From the NCBI GenBank assembly GCA_910589415.1, contig OU342630.1:77682186-77746185 (forward strand): DNA of 64,000 nucleotides, in the 5' to 3' direction. Every line of letters starts with the position of its first letter. Position 1 is the first letter of the stretch. A program made the position numbers and the translations under genes. The notes beneath the pieces were generated by a model. That model was not told the origin of the DNA, made no database searches, and saw only the letters and a program-made list of their open reading frames with translations. Origin of the DNA: Malachius bipustulatus (lineage: Eukaryota > Arthropoda > Insecta > Coleoptera > Melyridae). Below, in pieces: positions 44,599-55,255 of the stretch.

Positions 44599-45159
44599 CA
44601 CGATACACATATACACGGTATGCCGATAGCGTTTTCTATTTTGGTCAACTACTGCGCAATGACGTCATGTGGTTTTATTTTTACTTAAAGTATTAATTGC
44701 GGCGAGGTTGTTCATAAAATAAATGTCAAATTATATTGCTTCCCATCCTTCTCGCTTGTGGTTGTGCTAGATCTATTATGGAAAAATCTTTAATTTTTTT
44801 CGAAAAAAATAAAATAAAATTTTCACAAATTTTTTTAATGTTATTGAATTTTGATTTTCATGATTTTTTTGTACCAAACGACATAAAAAAAAACAATGGC
44901 GGCTATAAGAAAAACAAAAGTTTACAATGAAAACTCTAGGATTTAGCTGGCCGTGAACATTTTTTAAACGTTACATGGATAGCCGTTGCCGACTTATGCA
45001 AGCCTACTATGAATTATTTATTTATTCTTGACAATAAAAAAGATATGAGCAATCTCATGGTGTAGTGTAGTCTTTGAACTTGAACCACGTGACGTCACAA
45101 GACCGGAACGCAGCCTGCGCGTCATCGTCTATCGGCATACCGTGTATATGTATATCGTG
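44599..45159. mobile_element. Non-autonomous DNA transposon with 8-bp target duplication
   Basis: Inverted termini CACGATACACATATACACGG (left) and CCGTGTATATGTATATCGTG (right) continue to TGCCGATAG. They are flanked by perfect direct repeats CCTTTGGC (44591-44598, 45160-45167). Eight bases fit a hAT or P-like element. Non-coding, 561 bp. Confidence 0.85.
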
Positions 45160-45397
45160 CCTTTGGCTAGGAAAGAGAGCAACATACTATAAAGAGACCG
45201 TCAGATCGACGGACGAAAATAGGTACACTGTTGACGCGCATTCCGTAGAGCATCGCGCATTGCGGACGATTTCTAAACTAAAATGAATGTGCCTTTAAAT
45301 CCATACACCTAAATAGACTATAAACGCACGAACCCTTGAGACTAAAATTTGTTGCCAACCAAAGTTAGGCAACCATATACATACAAGTAATTTCATA

Positions 45398-46484
45398 TTA
45401 AGTCCGCGTATGAAAAAAAAGGTTAATTTTTGCTGCGTTAGAGGGTGTTTTAACAATATAAAGGGGGCTTTCTACTTGTTGGCGTATTTTAAAGGTAACT
45501 TATTTCTTAATATTTTAAGCTCATTATAGTCCTCTATCAATACTTACCTGTTACTGGGATTTTCTGGACAAAAAATGCACCCAGCCCCATCAGCAGACAG
45601 TTTATGATTGCAGAAAATATACGGAGCTCAGAATTTCCGTATTCGTAGAAGTTTGTCAGGCAAGTTTTATAACATCTTGATGAATCTTATTTTTTATAAG
45701 GATCAGAGTATGGGTACTCTAAGAATTCTAAGATCATACTGCCATTTATGTGTGCACTAAGACGCTTTTTCTCAATAAGTCAGTAACTTACGTTAGATAT
45801 GGATATGGAGTTAAAGGTTATACCTAATCTAAAGTCTACAGCTTCGTAGATCCTATAAACCCGTAATATGTTTTTAATACCCACTGAAAGAGGATTAGGG
45901 TCAAGTGGTGTAAAAATGAGACATTTTATAAAACTTTTCATTATTCGATGGGTTGCTTTTTGATTCAAATTTTCAAAAAATTACCATACCACGAAGAATA
46001 CGATTAGGAATAATATAAACACCACATATTTGATGAAATGATTAGGGTTCTTGAAATAAAAATAAAAAACCTCGTCTCATTTTTAGCCGCCATTTAGGGT
46101 AAAAATGAGACAGGGGCTGGGTAAAAATGAGACAATGTGTTTTCAGTTGTTTATTGAAGAGCGTTTGCTATTTATCACCTCTGGGGCAATGCTGAACCGG
46201 TCTGGTTGAAAAATGAGACATTAATAAATACAGTTTTATTACTTTTATTTAAAAAAATAACCAAAAAGTCCACAATAATAGTAGAAAACATTTCTTAAAT
46301 TGTATATGAACACGGCAAGTCAAAAACTGTTGACACGAACTCTGATAATTGCAGTTTGCTAACAAACTAAATGTATAAAAAAGATAAATACCTAATTAAG
46401 TATTAAATATTAACCGTGTTAAGTAAACGTCAACGAGTGAATGCGTTACCCTAGTAAGCGTTAGTGTCGGTAATGCAGGTTCCC
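45398..46484 (-). mobile_element. GGGAACCTG-family element, copy G3
   Basis: An inverse copy of part of 57839-58480: CCGACAC...CTAGGGTA.CGCATTCACTCG, GATTGCAGAAAATATACGG, and ACCTGTTACTG all recur. The terminal GGTAATGCAGGTTCCC (ends 46484) is followed by TA. The other end is missing. A run with AAAAATGAGACA units (46070-46225) lies inside. Confidence 0.7.
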
Positions 46485-46931
46485 TAGCCATTTTTTTATT
46501 ACAGATTATCAATTATGTACTCCTCTCTATATAGTTAATAGACGCCGTCAGTGTGACGTCACAGGGCAGGGCTAAGCGGTTCTGGTTCCATACCATATAT
46601 TTATTACTCCTATATAGCCAGCTTGAGAGAGAGGCTTGTCTCCGACAGTAGAGTGCAGACGATCGTCTCTCTGTTGCACAGTCTTGGATTTTACTTATGT
46701 AATCGTGGTTTGCTGCCGCGACCATAGGGGGCGCACCGGACGCCTCGAGAGTAAATAATTGGTTACAGCTGACTGGGGCCGCGCGCTGGTTCCATATTGT
46801 GCAAGTCATATGAACGTGAACGTGCAATATTATGATTCCACCTATTGTTCGATATGTCAGTGATACAGATACGTAAATAATAATTATTACTTCAAATATT
46901 TTGAAGTAAAGTCAAGAAAAATAGCTAAAAA

Positions 46932-47674
46932 ATGGGTTTTAAATGCTGTTTATGCAAATGTTCCCCCGACAAGGTGAAAAAAATCTCATTGCACAGGTAA
47001 GCACTAGTCATTTTCATCATATTATATCTTTGTATCTACATCATTTTGAAATAATAGTCTGAATCGTCAACTAAACAATTTCGCGAAGGTTCGCTTGATG
47101 GCAATATTATAAGGAAAACTTTTTTAGGTTTCCAGATCGTGAGACATACCCACACACCTACGATCAATAGCTTGCTGCATGTGACCTAAAGGATAAACAT
47201 GATGGTGTCATAGGAATGCGAATTTGCTCATCTCATTTTGAAGAATATGATAAGATCACAGATTATGTGTTAACACATCTCAAACTGGGAGCAGTTCCAT
47301 CCATCAATGTTAAAAATCCAAAAGGTGCTTTGCAGCAACAAGAGCAAAAAAATAGTGATGGTAAGAACCTTTTTTCGATAGCAGTAATTATCGACAATTT
47401 TTGTTCACTTTTGAAATAACTAACACTGTTTAGATGTACCGTAGTGTGAATATAAAGTTATAAAAAATAGACTGTAAGCGCTATGTTTTATAATTTTTAT
47501 TAAGCGACTTCAAACTACATATTACAGAAGGCCCTACTCCTCCTCCACATATTGAGCAATCATTGGACTTGATATCTGCGAAATTATCGGAAACCGCTGA
47601 AAAAGTTGTTGTGACACATGACGGCTGCAGCACTCCGAAAAGGACATTGGATACAACAGTAGTAGCAGAAAAAG
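46932..47674 (+). pseudogene. THAP zinc-finger gene, interrupted
   Basis: Three exons join in frame: 46932-46996 (MGFKCCLCKCSP...), 47128-47360 and 47528-47674, with GT-AG introns. The product starts with a C2CH THAP domain: CCLCKC, HRFPDRETYPHTYDQ, a stop, LAACDL, GMRICSSHFEEYDK and LKLGAVPSI. The amber codon at 47168-47170 stands where THAP domains have a conserved tryptophan (TGG to TAG). Exon 3 ends in a donor without an obvious partner. A candidate later exon begins at 48831 after TTATCCTCAG and stays open in two frames for about 125-140 bases. Confidence 0.65.
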
Positions 47675-49210
47675 GTAATAAATTTGAGTATTGAATAGAA
47701 ATGAAATCTACAAATTAGGTATCATACAAAAAATATATGTAAACCTTGAAGGGTTCACCTGTAGATTATAAATAAATTAATATTGTTATTATTAATTAAA
47801 ATAAGTTACGTAAATGCTTGAATACAAGAATGTATTTTAGAATTTAAAATTTCTAAATAATGTGAATTTATTTTACTTACTAATATTATTGCAATTAAAA
47901 TAAGTGATTATGAGAAACAGTGTTCAATATTGTTCAAAAAATAAAATCAATTACCTAATACTTGGTCTCTTTTTTATCCATTTCCTTTTCCTTTATCCAG
48001 GGATGCAAAGTCTTAAAATTTCCAATTCCAAAAATATATTAGGTATATCACAAGGAAAGAAAATGAGCATTATAAGCTGATGGGCCACTAACTAATGTAT
48101 TTCCTGAATCTATCAATCTAAGTCATGACTTTTTTCCTATAGCGTGAAAAATTGAGAAAGATAGTAAAACAAACTTAAATTTTATTTTTAAACATAATAA
48201 TTCAAACTAGATTCAAAATACATTTAAATTGAGATTTAACCTAATATTACTTGTCTGACGCTTCAAAAATGCAAATAAAACTTTTGTGTAGGTAGTGAAT
48301 TATTTGCATAATTGTGTTTAATTGAATCTGCTTAATTGAATCTACAAAATTGAGAATTTCATTCAAAATCATAAGATCTCAGAATTTTCGTTAGATCTGG
48401 CATCAGCTATACTATTATCACATTATGTAAATAATATTCGCACATGCGCAGTTCATATCTAGCATTTCTGTCTCTCGGCACACTTTCCACTTACAGGCTA
48501 GGATAGGAGGCTGGCGATATAGGAGTAATACATATATGTCCCATACAAACAAACCCTTCACGTGGTCATTGTTGTCAGTTGTCGTGTTTTTTCCTGAAGT
48601 TTGACGGCCATTGACATCGAAGTGATTAGTGAAGCCATTACTGAAGTCATTAGTGATGCCAATGATGCCATTAGTGAGTGAATACTGAATATTTTAGTTT
48701 AGTTAAAATAAATTAGGCAGTTCAGTTAGGTACTTATTTAGTTATAGTTTATAGTACGTCTGTCGGTATTTATTTATTGATTGGGTGGTTTGATTTGGGT
48801 GTTCCCGTAAAATTTCAAGTTTATCCTCAGTTTGTTTTACGAAGAAACCAAAGCATTTTACAAAGGTGAAAATGCTGCAGAATCTGGCCATGTTGAAAGA
48901 ATGGAGCAGTTCGAGGCGGAACTTAAAATAATTTGTGGAACAGTACCCGCCAGCATGAAAAACAAAACGTAATACCTAGCGTTGAGGTAAATTTTTACCT
49001 AATTCATATTCGTCCTGCTATGGGCTACCTAATTGTTTTTTTTATTAATTTACAGATTGAATTGAAGGATGATTATCTCATTGGGAAAGGAAAAGTATAG
49101 TTGTTATCCTAAGGGTATAAAATGCCATCACATTCGCAGCACTTTTGAATTTCTACTAATGAGAGACCTCATTAGAGTTATCATGTTTGACGAGACAACT
49201 TCCATCAGAG
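47675..49210. other. Interior of the THAP element, unassigned
   Basis: Mostly AT-rich. At 48610-48680 a CATTAGTGA-type short tandem occurs. From 48831, after an acceptor, an open frame reads LFYEETKAFYKGENAAESGH and onward to a stop at 48971; I do not recognise it. Confidence 0.35.
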
Positions 49211-49703
49211 CTGGCAAACCTGTAAACGTCAAACCTGTAAACAACGTTTGTTTGTATGGAACCCTGGCCGTTGGACCCGCCCACTGACGTCATCACTGTC
49301 GGCGTCTATTCTCTTTGGTAGTCTAGTCTGGAGTGCGTTCATAATAAACGCCGTGTGAATGATAAACAACCTACCGGGCGAATTACCGAGCGTTCCGGTG
49401 TGTTGTTTTAAAGTGAACGCTCTCAGAGAAGTTTTCGACAGTAGTTGTACATAACCTAATTTTTTTTTCAGTAATAAATACTTTTTCAATCACGCGAGTC
49501 GTGTAATTTCCCGTTCGTCCTTGAATGTTGATGTTATAATTTATTTTAATTCATATATAACAGCTTTCGGTCAGGAAATTAAAATTGATCTGAATATTAA
49601 ACAAGGTAGCAATTGTAGCTTCGTTTATAATAATTATAATATAATGATGACTTCGAAGATAATGATGATGAATGCGACTCTGTACTTATTAGAGACTTAT
49701 ATT

Positions 49704-51081
49704 CAGTGACGGCTCGTCAGGGACGGCAAGGTCGGCCCGGCCGACCCAAACCACTGCACCAGTAAATAACATTATTTTTTAGAAAATAATAAAATAAACT
49801 TCATTTTAATTTCCGAGAGCTTTGCAATAATACCATTTAATGTTTTTACTTGCCTAAAAATCTATGCAAAAGGCAAAAGTGTAGAGCTATAGTGAATATT
49901 GAGTGATCCATAAGTTGAAAATCGTAAGGTCGGCTGGCCGATGCTGGGCGCGAGAATGCTGGTTAATCGAAGACCTACGGCACACAAACTGTGTCTCGCT
50001 TCCAACCGCAGAGTTACAGTGCACGGCAGGCGTAGCGTATTCCACACAGGGTCGGCCGAGAGCCTCCTGGCCGTACTTGGGTATATCAATCTATGTATCA
50101 ATCGGGCGCTCTTCTCTTGGGCGATCCTCGCTGGTCGCTGCAATGGGATGTAACATGCGAGTCGAACGCATTTTTAATTTTTATTAATCTTTTTTTATGA
50201 AAATGCTCCTTATTGTAATAACAGAAACCAAAAAGGTGTTTCTTGCTTGCCAAATTGCTTTTTAGAGATTTATTTAATTAATTTAGTAGACTTATTATTT
50301 ATTAATTAATTTATTTAAGATTAATTTATTAATTTAATCTCAGTGTGCGAGTTTGTTTACCTATTTTATCCAATTAAAAAAAAATTAACTAGGTATTAGA
50401 ATTCGCAAACTACCGATATTGTCAAGTCAACTGCGCCCTACTACACTTTCATTAATATTTTTTGAATAAAAAATTAACCAAAAATACCTATTTTATCCAA
50501 TTAAAAAAAAATTAACTAGGTATTAGAATTCGCAAACTACCGATATTGTCAAGTCAACTGCGCCCTACTACACTTTCATTAATATTTTTTGAATAAAAAA
50601 TTAACCAAAAATACCGTTTTACTGAAGAGATTCAATAGATATAAATTCCTAGAACGGAAAATAAAAATGAAATCTTCAATGCCTGTACTTCCTTATACCT
50701 ACCTACCAGCCAGCACCAGTAGACAGGGCCAGGGTCGGCTAGCCGTACCGCGCGTGTTAGCCATATGGTGTCAATGCATGCGCATGCATAGCATAATATT
50801 GCATTCATTCAGTGACTCAAGCAAAAGCACATTTTTATTTTATTACTTTCTTCGTCATCTATTTTTTCTATTCGACGATTTTTCCTACTTTTACACATGT
50901 ATAAGTAAATTTTGAACTTATGGGAATTCGCGTGACCTTGAACCTTAAAAAAAATCGCCTGTATATCGCATTTTCCGCGGGGGCCTTTTCCCCGGATCCC
51001 CCCCCCCCACATATAACGTCGTACATTTTATTTCCACCATTGGCTGGCCGACCCAATTTTTTGAAGCACGAGCCGTCACTG
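49704..51081. mobile_element. hAT-type element, 1378 bp
   Basis: Starts CAGTGACGGCTCGT and ends with its exact reverse complement ACGAGCCGTCACTG, with perfect 8-bp target duplications CTTATATT (49696-49703, 51082-51089). It includes GGTCGGC-rich subterminal sequence. Open frames on both strands at 49860-50190 have no recognisable domain. Confidence 0.9.
50358..50611. repeat. 127-bp perfect tandem duplication
   Basis: TACCTATTTTATCCAATTAA through ATTAACCAAAAA is repeated head to tail with no difference that I can see, inside the hAT element. Confidence 0.85.
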
Positions 51082-51705
51082 CTTATATTTTATGTTTTTC
51101 ATTTTAGGTTTTATAGGTATTTTAACAAAACTATCCACATAACAAATATACCTAATTAAAACCAAAAACGGACGGTGGAACAAACAATAATTATTAAATC
51201 GAACTTGAATCAGATTCTATTTCTACATCTCCATTCTCCAATAATTTCTAACCTAATAATATTTCATATTTATTAATAAATCACGAACCGCTCGTTTTTG
51301 CTACTGCGCATGACGGGCGTTTTTCATCCATTCTATAATTTCTTGGGATGAAAAGTTGTCTACCGTGCGATCACACGGCGTTCATTCTGAACGGTGTAAC
51401 TGTTTACCCAATGTTTATTATGAACGGGTTAGGACGCACACGGCGTTTATTATGAACGTACCCCAGTAGTAAGGTATGATAGTCTGTGGTCAGTAGTAAA
51501 AACGTAATGTGATCACAGTACTGACCTGAACCTGACTCTATCTATACTGTGACGTAATTAACTAAAACTAATTAATTACTAATTATTATGATTGTTATGG
51601 TTTATTGTTGTGGTGGTTGTGATCCTTTGCCTTTAATCCTTTGAGATAATCAACAGTTTACAATTTTACAGTTTATCTTACTCTCAAAGTCTCAAATAAG
51701 ATAAT

Positions 51706-52500
51706 ATGAATTTAAATGAAGGCAGTAATTATTATTGTCCCCTTCAACATCAGCAGCAGGTGGAGAAAATGATCATCAAAACGGAAGCCTCAGATGAGGA
51801 TGATCAGTTTATGGAGTCCGAGGAGGAGGACTTCTTGCTACTCAACTCGTCGAAGTTGAAGTGTGAAGATGAACAAAACGAGGATGTTGCTTGCGGGGAG
51901 GCACCCGTTCCTATAAAACAAGAACCCGAAGGCTCATCGACGTCAGCCTTGAAAGAAGAGATCGGCATCGAGGACCACAAACCGGGCTGGGAACTGCTGA
52001 CAGTGCTGACCGGAAGTCGTGGTAGCGTTGGAATTGTTAAGGATCGGTGTGAGTCTGTTCAAGAAAGTGAGACACTTCAGGCACTATCTTCTGAAAGCAA
52101 GAGTGGAGGAGAGTTGAAGTATAACTGCTCCAGTACGCATTGCGCGTATAAAACAAATCATAGACCTAATTTTATCAGACATTATAACTGTGTACATTCC
52201 AAAAATGCTGAAATGAACAAATGCCAGGAATGTTCATTTGAAACAAAATATAAAAATCATTTCACTGAACATTACAAAATTAAACATTCCAAAGAAGTGT
52301 ACTACAACTGTCAGGAATGTTCATTTCGAACAAAATGGAATAATTATTTGACTCAACATTGTAAATATAAACATTCAAAAGATGGGAAAGTGTACAGATG
52401 TGAAGAATGTTCTTACAAAACAAAAATTACAAGTAATCTGACCTCACATTACGAATGGAAACATTCCAAAGATGCGGAAAACCACTTGAATCATCGCTAA
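51706..52500 (+). CDS. C2H2 zinc-finger protein, four fingers
   Basis: A 264-residue intronless protein with an acidic N-terminal half and four C-terminal C2H2 fingers: YNCSSTHCAYKTN..HYNCVH (about 144-169), CQECSFETK..HYKIKH, CQECSFRTK..HCKYKH and CEECSYKTK..HYEWKH, each closed by an HSK linker rather than TGEKP. The first finger has an extra residue pair between its cysteines. Fingers of the C..CS(F/Y).TK type recur in insect transcription factors. The N-terminal half carries IKTE, LKCE, IKQE and LKEE, each fitting the SUMO consensus. The likely role is nuclear DNA binding; the target is unknown. The first ATG is used. I do not recognise an orthologue. Confidence 0.75.
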   Translation: MNLNEGSNYYCPLQHQQQVEKMIIKTEASDEDDQFMESEEEDFLLLNSSKLKCEDEQNEDVACGEAPVPIKQEPEGSSTSALKEEIGIEDHKPGWELLTVLTGSRGSVGIVKDRCESVQESETLQALSSESKSGGELKYNCSSTHCAYKTNHRPNFIRHYNCVHSKNAEMNKCQECSFETKYKNHFTEHYKIKHSKEVYYNCQECSFRTKWNNYLTQHCKYKHSKDGKVYRCEECSYKTKITSNLTSHYEWKHSKDAENHLNHR

Positions 52501-52674
52501 AATCCAGAATATTTCGCGTTTTCGCCAGTGTTTCTTGTTCCTTAAAATATTTCTGTGTTCAGGAAGAATCGAGCTGATGACCCAAGTCGAGTGGATTCGA
52601 GTTTTTTTTTTCGTTTTTTGCATTTTCTGAGAACATTTACCATAGTAATGCATATTTTTTTCACACTATTGTCT

Positions 52675-52798
52675 GCATTCGTCAAACTTCAAAATATTGA
52701 AACTCTGGGGTTATATTTTTAATTTTCTGACAGCTGATTGGTCTAGTGCTCAAACCCTACGAATTTTAAACCCCAGGGGTTTTATTTATTGATGAACA
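52675..52798 (-). mobile_element. MITE B, copy 3 (internal deletion)
   Basis: An inverse copy of MITE B: CAAACTTCAAAATAT, CTCTGGGGTTATAT, CTGACAGCTGATTGGTCTA, AACCCCAGGGGTTTTATTTA. The GACATGTTCC block is missing and both tips are eroded. Confidence 0.75.
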
Positions 52799-52915
52799 TT
52801 ATCAGAAAGTAGAAATTTTAACCAACAAAAAGCCCACTGACTTTTTTGAAAAAGCAGATATTTCGACACAAGAATTTTCCACCTATTACAATCATCGTTG
52901 TTCATTGTTATAATA

Positions 52916-53420
52916 TACAGGGTGTTAGTTAAGTACGGGGCCAAACTCCAAGGGGTGCTTCCTTGAGTGATTTTAAGAAGAAAAGTTCAAATAAACATGG
53001 GTCCGAAAATGCATATTTTTCAAGATACAGGGTGTCAAACTCTTTTTTTTTTCTCGAAAACAAAGCAAGATATGAAAAAAACTCAAGAGATAAAATAGTT
53101 GTATTTCTAGTTGCTTAATTCGAAAAAAATACAAAATTAAAAAAAAAGTCAGTGGCGCCCAATTTTTTAATAAAAAATATTAGTTAGACTGCCTTCCGGG
53201 ACGGCACTGGAATTAATAATTTTAATCTAATTGGGGCTAAATTACCCTCTTGTTATTACAAACAGAACTGCCAAATTTCAACAAAATTGATTGAAAGAGA
53301 TTAGAGATATTCACGAACATTCGAATTTTTTTTTATGTTTGACACCGTGTATCTTGAAAAATATGCATTTTCGAGCCCATGTTTATTTGAACTTTTCTTC
53401 TTAAAATCACTCAAGGAAGA
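52916..53420. repeat. Foldback element F10, right arm truncated
   Basis: Starts TACAGGGTGTTAGTTAAG. The arms pair over TTGAGTGATTTTAAGAAG and AAAATGCATATTTTTCAAGATACAC-type sequence (right arm 53330-53420), but the expected CACCCTGTA end is missing. Confidence 0.8.
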
Positions 53421-53446
53421 ATTTTGAAGTTTGATGAATACGGACA
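53421..53446 (+). mobile_element. MITE B end fragment abutting F10
   Basis: ATTTTGAAGTTTGATGAATA then CGGAC is the right tip of MITE B, joined directly to the truncated arm of F10. Confidence 0.65.
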
Positions 53447-54097
53447 ATAGTGACGTATTTCCGGCCACCTGAAAAGGACAGTCAATAAAGATGGTCGTCA
53501 ATGAGAAGTTGTTTTACTAAAAACACTGAAATATCAAACCTTGTGTTAAAGGCCGATTATAAATATTATTGATAGTAAAATAGACAGACAGATGACATAA
53601 CATTCATATGAGTACAATTGTACTGAAAACCGGTAACACCGTCATTTTTCAGTACAGTGAGATAAGGCGCACAAAAAATACAAATTGTGGTCAATATGTC
53701 GAATTAATTCGGCTGACTAAATGCAATTTGTCATCTGTCATTTTCGAATTCTATTTTATTTTTTCTCATTTTTTATTAATGATAAAAATGATGAAACACG
53801 AAATAATTGGAAAATGGAAATGAAATCCTTCTGTTGTGATGGCGGTGGCATATAATGGATCATCTAAGATCTAAGATATTATCATGAGACAACTCTCAAA
53901 AAATTCTATTAATCGTTTCTTAGAAATTCCAGTTTCACCATTTTTTTGTAATGGTTTGTCCCATTAAAGAAAATGACAGTTTCGCGACAATTCGACAGAG
54001 ATTAGATTAGAAGTATTAGAACTTAGAACTCAGGAGACCAGGATCGAGCGGTTGGCTGCCATAGCACATGAAAAAAAAACTATTAAAAAGGTAATTT
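53447..54097. other. Intergenic, nothing recognised
   Basis: No supported exon. A short ATCTAAGATCTAAGAT direct repeat occurs near 53862. Confidence 0.4.
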
Positions 54098-54383
54098 ATG
54101 GTTTGTCCAGTGAGTGTTGTCCGGTGAGATGCCACACTGATCCTGACTATAAACGATTTGATTTTATGAGATTTAATTCGTACAATTATATTAATAATTT
54201 ATTTATATAATAATTATAATGTTTATTATTAATTAAAATAATTATTATAATACAATAATTGATTCGATTCGTACAATTATTATAACAATTAGTAATTAGA
54301 ATTAAATCGCATTAAATCAAATCGTTTTATAGTCAGGATCAGTGTGGTATCTCACCGGACAACACTCGCTGGACAAACCATAT
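54098..54383. mobile_element. Palindromic MITE
   Basis: About 90-bp inverted repeats (ATGGTTTGTCCAGTGAGTGT / ACACTCGCTGGACAAACCAT) enclose an AT-only centre; the whole 286 bp is close to a perfect hairpin. Confidence 0.8.
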
Positions 54384-54399
54384 ATCAATGATAAGATAT

Positions 54400-54595
54400 A
54401 TACAAAAGCTGAGTTCTGTATCACATACGGTTTCCGAGATATCTTGAAAAAACTGGAAAAATAAATAAACTTTTTTGACACCTCGTATCTCAAGAACTGC
54501 GCATTTCCGGATGCACGTTAATAGGAACTTTTTTCCTTAGAATGAGCCAAGGAATCATCCCCTAAAATTTTTCACACTTATTTCAGCCCTGTATA
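54400..54595. repeat. Half of an F7/F12-type foldback
   Basis: GAGATATCTTGAAAAAACTGG, TTTTGACACCTCGTATCTC, CTTAGAATGAGCCAAGGAATCA and TTCAGCCCTGTATAA match the right arms of F7 and F12. No partner arm is present nearby. Confidence 0.65.
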
Positions 54596-54599
54596 AAAT

Positions 54600-55255
54600 A
54601 CCAATTTCTAGAATTTAAATTTTGTTTTTTGCGATTTAGAACTCATAAATTGTAGTTTCTTGGTGTGCAACTTATTGTGTCATATTAAGATATAGTAAAA
54701 GTAATTTAGTCCTTAAAGTAAAAGTACCCTTTGACTCTGTCATTTGTTAAAAATGACATGGCACACAAAGTCGTGTCAAAATCTCTTTTCAAAATCATTT
54801 GGTTAGAGTTTATTTTATTTAAAATTTTAATTGCCCACAAAAATATGTGAAACCCCACACTTTAACAAATAAGATAAATTATTCAAGGTACCATTTGTAG
54901 GTTTTCTAAGAATAAGTAAGGGCCTTTTTTGTCTTGTTTTTTCAATTTTCTTGGTTAAAATAGTTAAAATATCAGCAGGAAGGGAGCTGCTGATATTGTC
55001 AGGGAGAAAAGGAAGATTACTTGGGATGTAATTATTTTTCTTGAACCAATGTGATATCATGTCTGTTTTTGCTTTGTGGGTTTGGTTGGTTGGAAGTTAA
55101 AGTTGAATTTAAGATTGAGGAGTAATCGAGTAATAAATCTTGCAATTTACTTTTTTTGTTTGATAATTAGTAATGTGTGGAGTATAAATTCATCAAATTC
55201 GTATAATAAAAACTTTAAAACTTATTTAAAAATATATTTATTGAGAATATACACC
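54600..55255. other. Region downstream of VPS26C
   Basis: Probable VPS26C 3' UTR at its right edge; otherwise nothing recognised. Confidence 0.35.

Larger units (their letters stand above)
46538..49309 (+). mobile_element. THAP-domain DNA transposon remnant
   Basis: About 55-60-bp imperfect inverted repeats: ATAGACGCCG.CAGTG.TGACGTCA..GGGC.GG ... GGTTCCATAC at the left and its reverse complement ending at 49309. Between them lie the THAP exons. THAP zinc fingers are the DNA-binding domain of P-type transposases, so a P-like origin is plausible. I see no catalytic domain and no certain target duplication. Confidence 0.55.
49337..51457. mobile_element. Element with GTTCATAATAAACGCC ends, host of a nested hAT
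   Basis: A 21-bp perfect inverted pair (GTTCATAATAAACGCCGTGT at 49337, reverse complement ending at 51457), with a further copy of GTTTATTATGAACGGG beside the right end. Without the nested insertion it is about 740 bp. Confidence 0.65.

Noticed and set aside
45074..45286. 70-codon frame near the DHX35 upstream element
   Set aside because: It spans a transposon end and its target duplication; no conserved domain.
49862..50187. Overlapping open frames of 70-94 codons on both strands
   Set aside because: All lie in the GC-richer body of a hAT element with exact ends and target duplications; no family similarity or gene structure.
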